From the NCBI GenBank assembly GCA_029882975.1, contig JAOUJW010000005.1:166828-230827 (forward strand): a stretch of DNA of 64,000 nucleotides. Direction: 5' to 3'. Every line of letters begins with the position of its first letter. Within the stretch, counting starts at the first letter, position 1. Below are positions 35,901-46,285 of this stretch, in pieces. The notes under the pieces were generated by a model that had not been told where the DNA came from, ran no database searches, and was given only the letters and a program-made list of their open reading frames with translations. This DNA comes from Gammaproteobacteria bacterium. Lineage in GTDB: Bacteria > Pseudomonadota > Gammaproteobacteria > SZUA-152. A program made the position numbers and the translations under genes.

Positions 35901-38900
35901 GGTGGAATCCGTTGCCGCGCCCACGGGTAGGTAACCGGGTGTTGGGCTCACGGGAGCATGGATCATCAGTCCACTTTGCAAGGGTGACACACCGGTTGCG
36001 GGATCAGGGACGGCTATGCCGTTGAGTCGGGTCGAATCCGTCACATAAGTCGTATTCGCCGGTACCTGGTCACGCATCATTACATTCACCGCGTTTTCCG
36101 TGCCCAGATTACGCACCGTGATGGTATAACGCAAAATATCGCCAGGCATTAACTCCGTCGCTAAGCCGGTAATATCATCTGATATCTTTTGCACTTGCAG
36201 CCAGGGGCTGGAAACAATAGCCACTGGCGTAGGGTCTTCATCACCAAGGACATTGGGATCATCGCTACCGTTCACGTTGGGGTCGTCACTGGGTATGATG
36301 GGCCAATTGGGATACAGTAACTGTGCTTGGTTCAAGACTACCCTGGCACTTTCCAATACCGGTGCCAGGACCGCTTCAAACTCAATGATCAACGATTCGT
36401 CCACCTCTCCCATAGCCCCCAAGGACAGGTTACGCACATCCAAAAGCCCACTGCCCTGAGCCCCGCCAATGGAATTAGTATTGGAAATGTCAGAACCTGT
36501 GGGCACGCTGACAATGGTCAGGCTACCCGGTACAAACGCGGCCGGTATATTGAGCCGATCCAATTCATCCTGGATGGAAAACCCATTAAGCGCCACCGTG
36601 CTTTGATTGTATGCACTAATCCGATAGCGCAGACGGTCGCCCGGCGAAGCCGTCAGCGCCGGATTTTCTCCGGTACTGACGTTAGCAACAGTTTTCTGTA
36701 AGACAATGACGGCCGCTTCTGTAATGGTGGTATAAATATCTTCGTGATCCAGCACGGTCGGGGTTCCATCCGTGATCACACGACTGTAGGTTCGGATTGG
36801 TCCCATAGCACCGCCGCCAACAATTGCATTATCCGTATCACCACTGAACCACTGCGTGACACCGGCAATATTACTCAAACTGATATTATTCAGACTGTCC
36901 TGGTCCAAATAAGCGTCGTACAGAATGACCAGTCGATGATCTGCAGGAATGGCCGCGGCGCTGGAGACAGCGATAAAACTGAAACGACAAACGGGAGTAC
37001 CGGGTACCCACTCCAGGCGATAATCTGTATTTTCCATCAACAACGGGCTGACGGGTGTTATTCCATCTGCCTGGAACACTTGCGCATTGACGATTACCGG
37101 TGCCGTGTCGTCACACATACCGCCTGGAACCGGGTTGGGCAGCAGGTCGGTGACAGTGGCATCCCAGGCCGTTGCCGTACCGGTGTTGTGAATATCCAAG
37201 CGATATTGTGCCGCTACACCGACACGAATTTGCGCCGGACCGCTTTTTTGTAAAGTCAGATTATCCGGGCCGACGATTTGCATATCGGCTGTAGTATCAG
37301 GCGCTCCATTGGCTTGAGTGGTTACATCATCATTCACCCGGTTGTAGGTATATGTGGCTGTATTGTTAAAAAATAAACCACTGATATTCACCGCCGAGTT
37401 GTTCAAGACCACAACTAATTCAATTTCAATTTGTTCCCCGGCAGGAATATAGATACCGCCGTTCACATCCTCGATGACCACATTAACAGCTGTACCTGTG
37501 TTAACCGGATTCCAGGTTTGGGAACCGGATATGCGGCTGACGCTGACAAATGACATATCCGCACTGGAAGCACTTAAGTCGTCCAATATGCGCACATCGT
37601 GTAATGCAGTGGTCATGGGACTCGCGGGCACAATGATACGATAACTAAACGGCACACCCACGGCTGCCGTGGTTACCGTATTTTGTTTATCCAGTGGATT
37701 AGCCGCTGCTGTACTTAAACCGGCGATTGCGGTGTTACTGGGACCATAGATCTGTGCTACACCGGTAGTATTACCCAATACAGGGGTGGCATCATTATCG
37801 AAGGAGTAGTATCGCTGCGCCCGTACTTGGTTATTTAGAGTTAATCCAGGCGCTAAATCCGCATCTGCCTGTACCTGATAAATGATTTGCAGCGTATCAC
37901 CGACTGGAATACTGTAAGCGTCACTGACTCCCACATCCAGGTTCCAGGTGGCGGTTCCGCTTTGGTCATCGTATACTGCCTGCATTACAGGCAGCACTGT
38001 GCCGCTGGTAAGTAGTTGCATGCTTAGGGTAGTAATACCGTTGACACGCATTCCTTGCGGGATGATGTCTACAACCGAGGTATCGTAGGCGGGTGACGCG
38101 CCGTTATTTGCTATGTTAACAGTGTAAGTTACCACTTCATTGGCATCCAACACTGTATCGCCATTGTTGGGAGCTGCCGTTTTACTCAGATTCAAAAGCG
38201 GTTGTTGCAGAACTAATGTGTCACTCGCACCGTGGCTCGCCGTAGCGATAACGTCGGTGTAACTCAGGCTCGCTGTATTTATTAATGCTATAGACGGTAA
38301 ATGCGGAAAGACATCCTCCAACACCAGGGCTCGATAACTAACAACTATTTCATTGTTAGTGAGAATATTGTCTCCGGGATTGAGCACCGTTCCAAAATTC
38401 AAACTAAAACTCGTCGCTCCTACACGTGGGTCACCGATTGGCAGCACTTCCACTACATCATCGTGGATCAATGGAGCCGCTGCGCTATATGGAGCCAGTG
38501 TATCTCCATTGATACTTACGACACCGGCAAAGGCAAGCCCCTGCGGTAAGGTGTCGGTAATCACCACATCAGGGCTGGTACCCTCGTGCAGTTGTATGCG
38601 CAATTCAAACTCGACAACATCCCCGATGCGAACTTGGTTATCTAAAGCGCCGTATGTGTCAGTTAGTCGAGTTTTTTGAATATTGTTCGCCGGTACTGAT
38701 ACGGACGCCGATGCCGGTGTGGTGAAATAATCGTTTTCCGGTGGTGACCCACTGCCATTGCGTTCGTAATTTGAATCGCCCGGCAGGCTGCTCCATTGCG
38801 CGACCGCTTGGTTTAGCAAGACCTGACTCGACAATACGTTATCTAACACTTTCACGTCGTAGCTTAGAACGACCGTACTCCCTTCGGACACATGAATCTG

Positions 38901-41900
38901 TGCATTACTTTCCGGTGCACTCCAGGATAACGTTTGTGCGGAATTCACACCGTCCCCATTGTTCAGTATGGGATCGCTGACGCTGTTGGCCGTGGCGTTG
39001 TAAACCCCGGTTACTACAGAGGTTCCAGGTATATACTGTAATCCCAGGCTTAAATTGTCCTGCACGGTGATGTCAAAGGCGTCGGCGAAGTTATCTGCCG
39101 CCACGCCACCGGACGCTGTCAGGGTCAGACTGAATCGTAATACATCACCGGCGTCAGCGACCAAGCCGGGATTGGTGACATTGCTTACCGTTTTACTGAG
39201 GCTGAGCAGAGGCTCTATAATCCTGAGCGGTGCTGCACCGGCAGTACCACCACTGACTACAGGGCCTGCACTGCTTAATGCATAACTGTAGGATACCGAA
39301 TTGAGCACACTTTGCCCGGCATTGGTCTGGGCGTTATTGGCAACCCGAGTGCGTAATTGAATCACGGCTTGACTGCCGGCCGGAATGGTATCCAGGCTCA
39401 GGCTGACATTGCCGGGCGCAACGCTGTTGTTGACCAGCACGAAACCGGATCCGCTGACCTCTATTGCTGTCACAAATTCCAAATATGGAGGCAGCACATC
39501 GCTGACCACCACATCGTATAGGACGGCATTGGCTGCTGTACCCGGTACACGTATTTCATATATCACTTCCTCACCGATTGAAGCCTCACCGGAAGCTGGT
39601 TGCACTAGAGTTTTCAACGGAGGATCGATGATTACCATACCGTTTGTCATGGCAAAGGTAGCTGGACCTACGGGAGCATAGCGCTGCCCGGACGCATTGG
39701 GTAATGACCAGTACTCCTGCAACAAAACACTATTGTTCCAAGTTTGATTCGAGGCAATATCGGTATGAAAACCCAAATCGTAATCCACTTGAATACACTG
39801 ACCGGCGTGCATGGGAGCCAATGTGAGAATATTAAAGCTGCCCCCACGGACCACTGGAGCCGTGTATACATAATCAACACCTGCCACTGCCATAGCACCG
39901 TTTAGATACACATCCGGTTGTCCTGCACCGTTCATTGGGCCTGAGATACTGGTTTCATCCAGTTCCATGGCCAGAGTATCACTGAAACTGAGACTGTAAG
40001 CCGGAGCCAAACCAGTGGTATTACAAGCTTCCACACGGAAGTTCATAATATCCGAACCCAGACTGACGTTGGCCACACTGGTCCGACCACTCCGGTCCAC
40101 TTTAGTCAGTGTGGGGATGATGGGTTGCCATACAGTAATAGACGCACCGCTTTGTAAACGAGCCGGATCCACCACCGCGACTCCGGCGGCATCCAGATAA
40201 TTTAGGGTAGCAAGGTTATCCAGGGAGACTGAGGCTTGATGCGCCAGAGTATCGGGCATAACCTGAGTCCTGTATTCAATCACCAGGGTATCGGTCCCCG
40301 CGTCGCCCAATGGGTTGTTATACACATCCCCCAAATTAAACTGAAGGTTACCGGTTTGTCCCATAGTCGGTAGAGCCGTGGTGACAACGGGGTTATACAC
40401 AAAATTGGAACCGAGTCCCAACAGCGGTGATTCGTAATCGACTGTCGTGTCGCCGTTAATAGAGACCACATCGTAAAATGCCATGCCGGGAGGTAATATG
40501 TCTTCGATGCTTACCGCGCGAGTCATCCCCGGTTGCAGGTTTAACTCCAGACGATAGGTCACCAAGTCGCCCACACGAACAATGCCATCCGTCGCCGAAC
40601 TACCGGCGTCGACAAAAGTGTCCGCAATCACCATTTTGCTCAAACGGTTACTATCACCGGCAACACTTTGAGCCGAAGCCGGTCCAACACAGTAATCGTT
40701 GGGGGCAACAATGGCGGGACAACCGTTACCATGACGTTCATAAACGCTATCGCCCTGCAATGATGTCCAATCCACTAATACACTGTTACTGAAACTGGCA
40801 TTGGGTTGAGCTATAGTAACAACAGCGCGATAAGTCAATAACAGTACGCCACCCGGAGGTATATCCAAGGTTTCGTCTGCATTACCCCGTCCCCAAATCA
40901 AGGGACCGGATGGCGACCCGCCTGGCGTGGCAACAAAACCGGGAATCGGTACGGCGTCCAGGTACGCGGTGGGTGTAAAGTTGTTATCCAACTGTAATTG
41001 TGGTGGTAAGGTATCAACAATGTTGACATCATAAGCCACAGCGTTGCCAACATTGCTAATGGTTAAGGTGTAGACGGGCGTATCTCCGCCAATGAGTGGT
41101 GTGGTGGGGTTTACGCTTTTGCTCAAGGTCAACAAGGGCTCTACCACGGTCACCACTGCAGTCGTATCCCCGACACTTTGTACAGCGCCGGTCTGTCCGT
41201 GTCGATAGGTAATGCCGGCTGCGTTTTGCAGCGTATCTCCCACATTTGTATTCAGATCATTATTAATGCGGACGAAATAGTCAATGAGTATATAGGGATT
41301 CACCAATGCTGCAGTTGCGGTGTCATCCTCCATCACAGTTGTAACTGTGCCCACGTTCCAATCGATATTCCCTGTGGTACCGTCCGCGGGTACTGCCAAT
41401 AAAGCGGATTCCTGCGGAGTCTGTCCGTTAATCAAGTCGATGTCATTAAATGTATAGCTGATAGCGTAATCACTGTTGTGTGACAAAACGTAGCTTAAAC
41501 CGGTCACATCCAATTGATCCCTAATACTCAATTGTTGGGTAGTACCTTCCGGCAAATTAATACGAAGTTGGAAATGTTTGTGCCTGCCGATTTGTGCCGG
41601 ATCTGCAGCATCCACATCGGTTTTCGTGATACTCAATGGTGGTACACTGAATTGCGCTGATGCGAAGGTTTCGTAATCGTTAATGGGGTTCGCAGCGTTT
41701 GGTAGCGCACCGATTCTCATCCCGTCGGCGCTGCCGTTGGCCCCAATCAATGAGGAACTGTTAAGGGCGGTATCCTGTCCCGGCAATGAGGTCCAATCTG
41801 CCTGTACCGTGTTCTCCAGTATTTGTAAGGGTTGAGCACTCAAGTCAACGAGTACTTCAAATCGAAAACTGATGCTCTGCCCCGGAGCTATAGCATGGTT

Positions 41901-44900
41901 TGGGTTTGTCCTATTCCAACGGAACACCGGTTGATTCGCACCAAACAAGGTCGTATCAACAATATCCGGAGGATCGGTACCGCTGACATTGTTAAGAAAT
42001 GTCTGGTGACGACCGGTCAAATCATCCAATACACGTAAATTGTACGCTGTCGCAGTACCGGTATTTTGCGCCGTTATAGTCACCGTCAACACATCTCCCG
42101 CATCCGCACTGATGGTTTCATAGGTTTTACTCAGAACAATATTCGGTTCGCGAACCAATAGATCATGCTGGGAAAAATCCAGATTGACATCAGTACCCGC
42201 ATCATTCAAGTAATGTAGCAATGTTGATGTCGCCGGCATTCCGTTGCTAACCGTTCCACCATCGTTATTGCTTGCATTATTATCCAGCCTGGCAATAAAG
42301 CGCACATAAAAATCAAATCGGGACCGTGCATCAGGTGCCGTGGTTAGTTCCTGGTTACCAAAGTACCAATAGACCTGATTTTCATTGCAACTGGGGGTGA
42401 TCTGCCCACCGGGGAAAAACCCGGCATCGCTATATGGGGGCGCATCCAAATTCACCACCGGGGCTTCCACACAACTTAAACCGGCGGGCAATACATCGCG
42501 AATATAGAAGTCCTGCAAATTGGCCACGGGTATGGATGCGCGTAATTCATATTCCACTTCTTCACCAATGGAAACAGGCTGTGGTTGTACCCCGTTTAGT
42601 GCTGTATTGGACAATCGCAAAACCGTTTTGGGATAAGTCTGCAAAGGAAGGATCTGCACCGTCGCCGATGCCACCGCTGAGCTATAGACTCTGGCACCAC
42701 CAAGCGTACTATTGGCGGACAGCACCACCGTCTGGTTACCGTAATTGCCTTCCAGTGAATCATAAACCGCACTGACATTGTTCACCAATTGCTGTGCCGG
42801 TGCTACCGAATCATCGGGATCTATGCGATAGTACATCACAATGGATGCGCCGGGATTAAGCCGTTGTAGGGCCACACTGTGGGTGTGGGAGGCGATGATG
42901 GTGGGTGCCAAACCATTTTGCACGGTATTGTCGCTGATGCTGCCTTCACCATCTGTATCCGCAGCATCGATAAGACCATCACCATCATTATCCAAGCCAT
43001 CGTTGCCAAACGGCAGAACATACACCATATCACTGGGGTCCAGCACGTCAGTAGTGATAATATTGTAGGCTGGCGCGCGGTCCACAGCGGAAGCAATGGC
43101 TTCATTGCTTAATGTGATACGGTAGATGTAGGAGTCCTGAGTATCTCCATCATTCGCCAAAGTAACGAAGTTACTACAACTGGTACCAACACCGTATAAA
43201 GTTTCGTTACAAACTTCTTTTACCATGGCAATCAGTGGTTCAGTCACAGTTAAGTCGACCCGACGCAGAGACTCCCTTGGATAACCAATGGTATTTTCAC
43301 CCAGGTTGAAAACCTCTTCTGCACCCAATACGTCATTGTAAAAAACTGCCTGAAACGTCGAATTCAATACATTTGTACTTAGCGCTGCGTGTTGATTCGG
43401 TGCAGACCGGTCGTCCACCGGATCGTTCAGTAACCGCGTTGTGACATTAACATCAAACCATTGATCACGCACAGTGATGCGCTCGTTGACCGTATCTTGA
43501 TTAAAGCTCCAGGTAAACCAGCCTTCATCCAAAGGCAGTAAAGGCGGTGTCGCCACGGGCGCCAAGGCAATACTGAGGATGGCAGGATCGCTGGTGAGAT
43601 AAGGATCACTGGAAGAAATGTAAGCCTGACCATTTGGTAACTCGTCCGTTACCGTAATGGCCTGTACGGCGATATAAGTGAACCCCGGTGTTTGGAATCC
43701 GAACCATCCACCGGTATGGATATTATAAGTACATTCTTCACCGATTTGATTCAAACGATCGGGCAATATGGCCGGAGGATTGTTTTCCGAGCAGGTTCCC
43801 AGTAAATCTTTTTCAAGATTAAACCCAATCACGCGGGCACGAATACCATCAAAGGAATAGTTATTAGCCCGATTCACTATGGGATCAATCCTCGCGATGG
43901 GGTTTTGTGGCGTTGGAAACCACAATAAGCTGCCATCTGCCAACGTAATTTCACCGATGACATCGGCACGAAAAGATAGATCATCGGCGGCCAGGTCAGC
44001 AGAATCACTGCTTTTGATTACCTCAAAATTTAAATTGCGTGTTTGCCCCGGCGCTATACTTCCAACTCCACTGCTGCGGCATTCGTATATCGTTGCATTT
44101 GCAGGTAGATCTGCCGGGTCATCCCAGACTTCCAAGGGGTTCGTCGTCACGCTGCAAGCCCCCGGTGCGCTGACTACATCCATGGTCGCACCAAAGGTGA
44201 CATAGGCCGTAAAATCATCCGCTGTATGCCCGCCGCGATTTCGTAACGCTACCTGTAGTGGCAGTGGAGTGCTGGTATCGTTGGTTAGAATGAAAATCAG
44301 CTCGGTGCCGCTTATATCAATATCCAAGTCTTCAGGGTTCGAATTGAATACATCAATGTAAGGAAAAGAAGAGGCTTGTTGGGTGATACCCGGATTACAA
44401 AACTGCTCAAAGGTAACCCAAAGGCGATTGGTAATCGCAGCGGCATTATTGGGATCGGTAAGATCCGCCGTGACTTCTTCGCGCAAATCCAAGTTAGCCC
44501 GCAAGTCATAAGGATCATATCCGGGTTGAGGAATCATGACGACACCAAAACGAATCTCTGCAACATCTCCATGACGTAGGAGATTGCGTTGATCGCTATG
44601 ATCCGGGTGGACCGAGGAACTGATCAAATCAAACTCCGGTTGCGTATTAGCCAGCGGTTCTGCTGGATTGGTGCTGGTTAAGGGTAAGGTGTTGGCTGCG
44701 GGATTGGCCCACACAATACGATCCACCATACCGGGATATACATTTCCGTAGGCAGGAGTCACATTAATCGTGGCGCCGTTAGCCGGGTCGTAAGTAGGGT
44801 CCATGATATACTCAGGCGGTAGCAGATCACGTAGATGAATGTTCTTAACCGTACCACCGGTGTTATTGGTAATGGTGATGGTCACCACTCCTTTGCTCCC

Positions 44901-46103
44901 TGCCGGTTGCCCCGGGTTTGTTCCACTGATACTGCGACTGATATTCAGTCCCCCATTGTTGACACGGGAGCTCAAAGTGGTAGTGGATGTTCCGGCGGTA
45001 GTGCCTGTGGAGGTTTGGCTGATACCTCCATCCGGGTTATCCACCTCGCAACCCCATTCCACATTACGGACCGTATTGTTACTGTTGGGGTCGCACGAGT
45101 TAAGTATCTTGCCTACCAAAAACACATCGGTAAACCCCCCGGCGGGGACGTCGACGAATGTCGCATTCTCATCGTTGGCGGGATTTCCAAAAGGATCATC
45201 CACAGGAAAATTATTGATGTTATTGGACGCAGTAATACAGTTTCCCACCGGACCTACCCCATCCGCGGTAGCAATAGCGTTGGCTTCACCCTGTGACGGG
45301 CAGGCAAAATTGATTTGAAAATTACTGCCACTCATCAAATCATCAAATGTCAGATCCTCGAGATCGGCACGACCTGAGTTTCTGATTCGAATCCGCCAAA
45401 TTACATCGTCGTTGGTATTACCATATACAGTGGCGGTGTAATTGTTTTGTCCTGCATCAACATTACGGCCACGCTTAATAACACTAGGCTGTGGTTCCCA
45501 CAGCGGTAACACAATCCGGTCCGTATTTAGCTCGTTGGATTCCCATACCGTTCCCGGACAAAAAGTGTATGCTGCGCCGGCTTCGACATCACGAGTAACG
45601 TTGACGAGATTTTCTTCTGTACCGGAACGGCTTCTCACCTGGAATGTGATCTCAACCGTATCGTAGTTGTGATTGGGCGACCGAGGTACCAACGCCAGAG
45701 CGGGAATATCCCCCGCGTCCCATGTGAGTATACGGCCGGATGCTGTCAGCGTGGGATTACCGCCGGGCCCGCCGCCACCTCCATTAACTGTGTAAGTGGT
45801 GGAACCGGGAATATATTCCAAATCGGTATTGCGAAAATCATGGTTTACTGTAAAATTTTCCATGTTTCCGGTTGAGGAATTAGTAATGATTATTTTAATT
45901 TGTCCGATACCGCATAGTAGGCAGTAACTTTCTGTGACGGAGCTATCATACCGGACAACGGAAGGTGAAAAATTGGCAGTGTTTTCGCCACAATCCTGAT
46001 GATTGGCGAACAGAGGACCGCTGCTCAATAAAAACAAGGCAATAAAGAGCCCTGCCCTTTTTACGAGCACTGCAAATCCTGACAAGTACGTCCTTACTGC
46101 CAT
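32991..46103 (-). CDS. Giant DUF11-repeat surface protein (4370 aa)
   Basis: A very large exported protein. The signal peptide (MAVRTYLSGFAVLVKRAGLF..., cleavage near FA-33) is followed by about 20 Ig-like DUF11/isopeptide-type domains with the signature LSKTV...AGD.L.YTIT..N.G...A.NV...D.LP. From about residue 1100 to 3100 the domains form a higher-order repeat of about 330 aa. Residues about 3270-3750 hold single DUF11 units with SDDPN-type linkers, followed by SdrD_B-like (GQLWHDSNFNDVADSGERP; GKVFDDSNQNGIQDGSEPG) and carboxypeptidase-regulatory-like modules. The last 90 residues look like a degenerate OmpA-like domain. No sortase motif, transmembrane anchor or enzyme motif is seen. It is probably an adhesin or cell-surface fibre. 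ATG 46103 is preferred to TTG 46121. It lies 182 bp after the AgmX-type gene and 21 nt before the OmpA-barrel gene. Confidence 0.88.
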   Translation of the reverse strand: MAVRTYLSGFAVLVKRAGLFIALFLLSSGPLFANHQDCGENTANFSPSVVRYDSSVTESYCLLCGIGQIKIIITNSSTGNMENFTVNHDFRNTDLEYIPGSTTYTVNGGGGGPGGNPTLTASGRILTWDAGDIPALALVPRSPNHNYDTVEITFQVRSRSGTEENLVNVTRDVEAGAAYTFCPGTVWESNELNTDRIVLPLWEPQPSVIKRGRNVDAGQNNYTATVYGNTNDDVIWRIRIRNSGRADLEDLTFDDLMSGSNFQINFACPSQGEANAIATADGVGPVGNCITASNNINNFPVDDPFGNPANDENATFVDVPAGGFTDVFLVGKILNSCDPNSNNTVRNVEWGCEVDNPDGGISQTSTGTTAGTSTTTLSSRVNNGGLNISRSISGTNPGQPAGSKGVVTITITNNTGGTVKNIHLRDLLPPEYIMDPTYDPANGATINVTPAYGNVYPGMVDRIVWANPAANTLPLTSTNPAEPLANTQPEFDLISSSVHPDHSDQRNLLRHGDVAEIRFGVVMIPQPGYDPYDLRANLDLREEVTADLTDPNNAAAITNRLWVTFEQFCNPGITQQASSFPYIDVFNSNPEDLDIDISGTELIFILTNDTSTPLPLQVALRNRGGHTADDFTAYVTFGATMDVVSAPGACSVTTNPLEVWDDPADLPANATIYECRSSGVGSIAPGQTRNLNFEVIKSSDSADLAADDLSFRADVIGEITLADGSLLWFPTPQNPIARIDPIVNRANNYSFDGIRARVIGFNLEKDLLGTCSENNPPAILPDRLNQIGEECTYNIHTGGWFGFQTPGFTYIAVQAITVTDELPNGQAYISSSDPYLTSDPAILSIALAPVATPPLLPLDEGWFTWSFNQDTVNERITVRDQWFDVNVTTRLLNDPVDDRSAPNQHAALSTNVLNSTFQAVFYNDVLGAEEVFNLGENTIGYPRESLRRVDLTVTEPLIAMVKEVCNETLYGVGTSCSNFVTLANDGDTQDSYIYRITLSNEAIASAVDRAPAYNIITTDVLDPSDMVYVLPFGNDGLDNDGDGLIDAADTDGEGSISDNTVQNGLAPTIIASHTHSVALQRLNPGASIVMYYRIDPDDSVAPAQQLVNNVSAVYDSLEGNYGNQTVVLSANSTLGGARVYSSAVASATVQILPLQTYPKTVLRLSNTALNGVQPQPVSIGEEVEYELRASIPVANLQDFYIRDVLPAGLSCVEAPVVNLDAPPYSDAGFFPGGQITPSCNENQVYWYFGNQELTTAPDARSRFDFYVRFIARLDNNASNNDGGTVSNGMPATSTLLHYLNDAGTDVNLDFSQHDLLVREPNIVLSKTYETISADAGDVLTVTITAQNTGTATAYNLRVLDDLTGRHQTFLNNVSGTDPPDIVDTTLFGANQPVFRWNRTNPNHAIAPGQSISFRFEVLVDLSAQPLQILENTVQADWTSLPGQDTALNSSSLIGANGSADGMRIGALPNAANPINDYETFASAQFSVPPLSITKTDVDAADPAQIGRHKHFQLRINLPEGTTQQLSIRDQLDVTGLSYVLSHNSDYAISYTFNDIDLINGQTPQESALLAVPADGTTGNIDWNVGTVTTVMEDDTATAALVNPYILIDYFVRINNDLNTNVGDTLQNAAGITYRHGQTGAVQSVGDTTAVVTVVEPLLTLSKSVNPTTPLIGGDTPVYTLTISNVGNAVAYDVNIVDTLPPQLQLDNNFTPTAYLDAVPIPGFVATPGGSPSGPLIWGRGNADETLDIPPGGVLLLTYRAVVTIAQPNASFSNSVLVDWTSLQGDSVYERHGNGCPAIVAPNDYCVGPASAQSVAGDSNRLSKMVIADTFVDAGSSATDGIVRVGDLVTYRLELNLQPGMTRAVSIEDILPPGMAFYDVVSINGDTTVDYESPLLGLGSNFVYNPVVTTALPTMGQTGNLQFNLGDVYNNPLGDAGTDTLVIEYRTQVMPDTLAHQASVSLDNLATLNYLDAAGVAVVDPARLQSGASITVWQPIIPTLTKVDRSGRTSVANVSLGSDIMNFRVEACNTTGLAPAYSLSFSDTLAMELDETSISGPMNGAGQPDVYLNGAMAVAGVDYVYTAPVVRGGSFNILTLAPMHAGQCIQVDYDLGFHTDIASNQTWNNSVLLQEYWSLPNASGQRYAPVGPATFAMTNGMVIIDPPLKTLVQPASGEASIGEEVIYEIRVPGTAANAVLYDVVVSDVLPPYLEFVTAIEVSGSGFVLVNNSVAPGNVSLSLDTIPAGSQAVIQLRTRVANNAQTNAGQSVLNSVSYSYALSSAGPVVSGGTAGAAPLRIIEPLLSLSKTVSNVTNPGLVADAGDVLRFSLTLTASGGVAADNFADAFDITVQDNLSLGLQYIPGTSVVTGVYNATANSVSDPILNNGDGVNSAQTLSWSAPESNAQIHVSEGSTVVLSYDVKVLDNVLSSQVLLNQAVAQWSSLPGDSNYERNGSGSPPENDYFTTPASASVSVPANNIQKTRLTDTYGALDNQVRIGDVVEFELRIQLHEGTSPDVVITDTLPQGLAFAGVVSINGDTLAPYSAAAPLIHDDVVEVLPIGDPRVGATSFSLNFGTVLNPGDNILTNNEIVVSYRALVLEDVFPHLPSIALINTASLSYTDVIATASHGASDTLVLQQPLLNLSKTAAPNNGDTVLDANEVVTYTVNIANNGASPAYDTSVVDIIPQGMRVNGITTLSMQLLTSGTVLPVMQAVYDDQSGTATWNLDVGVSDAYSIPVGDTLQIIYQVQADADLAPGLTLNNQVRAQRYYSFDNDATPVLGNTTGVAQIYGPSNTAIAGLSTAAANPLDKQNTVTTAAVGVPFSYRIIVPASPMTTALHDVRILDDLSASSADMSFVSVSRISGSQTWNPVNTGTAVNVVIEDVNGGIYIPAGEQIEIELVVVLNNSAVNISGLFFNNTATYTYNRVNDDVTTQANGAPDTTADMQIVGPDNLTLQKSGPAQIRVGVAAQYRLDIHNTGTATAWDATVTDLLPNPVPGGMCDDTAPVIVNAQVFQADGITPVSPLLMENTDYRLEWVPGTPVCRFSFIAVSSAAAIPADHRLVILYDAYLDQDSLNNISLSNIAGVTQWFSGDTDNAIVGGGAMGPIRTYSRVITDGTPTVLDHEDIYTTITEAAVIVLQKTVANVSTGENPALTASPGDRLRYRISAYNQSTVALNGFSIQDELDRLNIPAAFVPGSLTIVSVPTGSDISNTNSIGGAQGSGLLDVRNLSLGAMGEVDESLIIEFEAVLAPVLESARVVLNQAQLLYPNWPIIPSDDPNVNGSDDPNVLGDEDPTPVAIVSSPWLQVQKISDDITGLATELMPGDILRYTITVRNLGTENAVNVMMRDQVPANTTYVTDSTRLNGIAVPDPATGVSPLQSGLMIHAPVSPTPGYLPVGAATDSTYMAVIHFDVRINMDAINGSIISNQAYVNAYGVGSGPLTAEQPSDDPNTALPDDPTLDVVGNLPFVDSQKTVSLVVDNGAPGFVDPGDVLRYTIITTNYGAVPATNVILRDAVPLNTTYVANTVTLNGLPVGQPDAGVSPLIAGVALSSSDLTPPVPEVGYISPGASAGVTFDVEVNAGVAPGTVISNQGFIYSLELPLEPTDADGIDSNGDQPTLIVVGNAQQLSITKQVNVVGGGVATAGGQLEYRVTVTNIGAVPAANVVISDNLDMPLVGQKTYVVGSATLNGQSSGISVTAGTIGADYWNTYGYLAPGQSATLRFLVNLNPTLSMGTRVTNIARVDWDINRFAEATVSVDIGGAPGQGALNGQLWHDSNFNDVADSGERPLEAWTVQVYFRGTLLASTLTDSGGHYRLSGLMPNYLSADRYELRFVAPGAGVNSAKLGLTSSAFNDGLQHIRDIIVASGNNLQDLNLPIDPNGVVYDSIVRTPIAGAVLTLVHAANGQAVPAACFDDPAQQDQRTLADGYYKFDLNFSQVQCPPGANYLIRVTPPSGFNAGESIAIPAQSNTVTVAFVLPTCPGTGQDAVMATGQHCEVQTFATAPPPSIAARAVGTEYHLHLTLSNSLIPGHSQIFNNHIPLDPELEQAVAITKVSSRVTVSRGDLVPYTITITNTLPVTMTQVVVEDDFPAGFKYVKGSARLDGVAVEPQVNGNRLSWDLSTVQVNAKHRIQLLFAVGGALIEGKYVNRARVISSLLADNISEEASATVRVVPDATLDCSDIIGKVFDDSNQNGIQDGSEPGLAGVRLATANGLLLTTDAYGRFHISCAMAPDERRGSNFILKLDDRTLPSGFRMTTENPRVQRITRGKLHSFNFGASLYRLVSLDVGDGVFEPNTAKVRQQWEPRFDVLQQQLLLGPALLRINYLADVESEDLVRKRIRLIKQRIYKFWQKNSTYRLKLETKLYWRHGEAIP

Positions 46104-46285
46104 TATTACAACTATCCTCAATTGTCAGTTTCTGGAACCAATCTCTAATTCGACCGCAAGGCTCTGGCCTCGTCTATACGTAAAGTCTCAAATTTGACAG
46201 ACACTGGTTCACATTTTTTTATTTAAGCTCTACAAACCTTTCGCTCTCCTGTTTTTCTTTCCAGTTGAAATAAACCTCGATTCGC

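Noticed and set aside
33000..46100. Many plus-strand open frames opposite the giant gene
   Set aside because: They are antisense shadows of a long repetitive coding frame, with no ribosome sites or family motifs.
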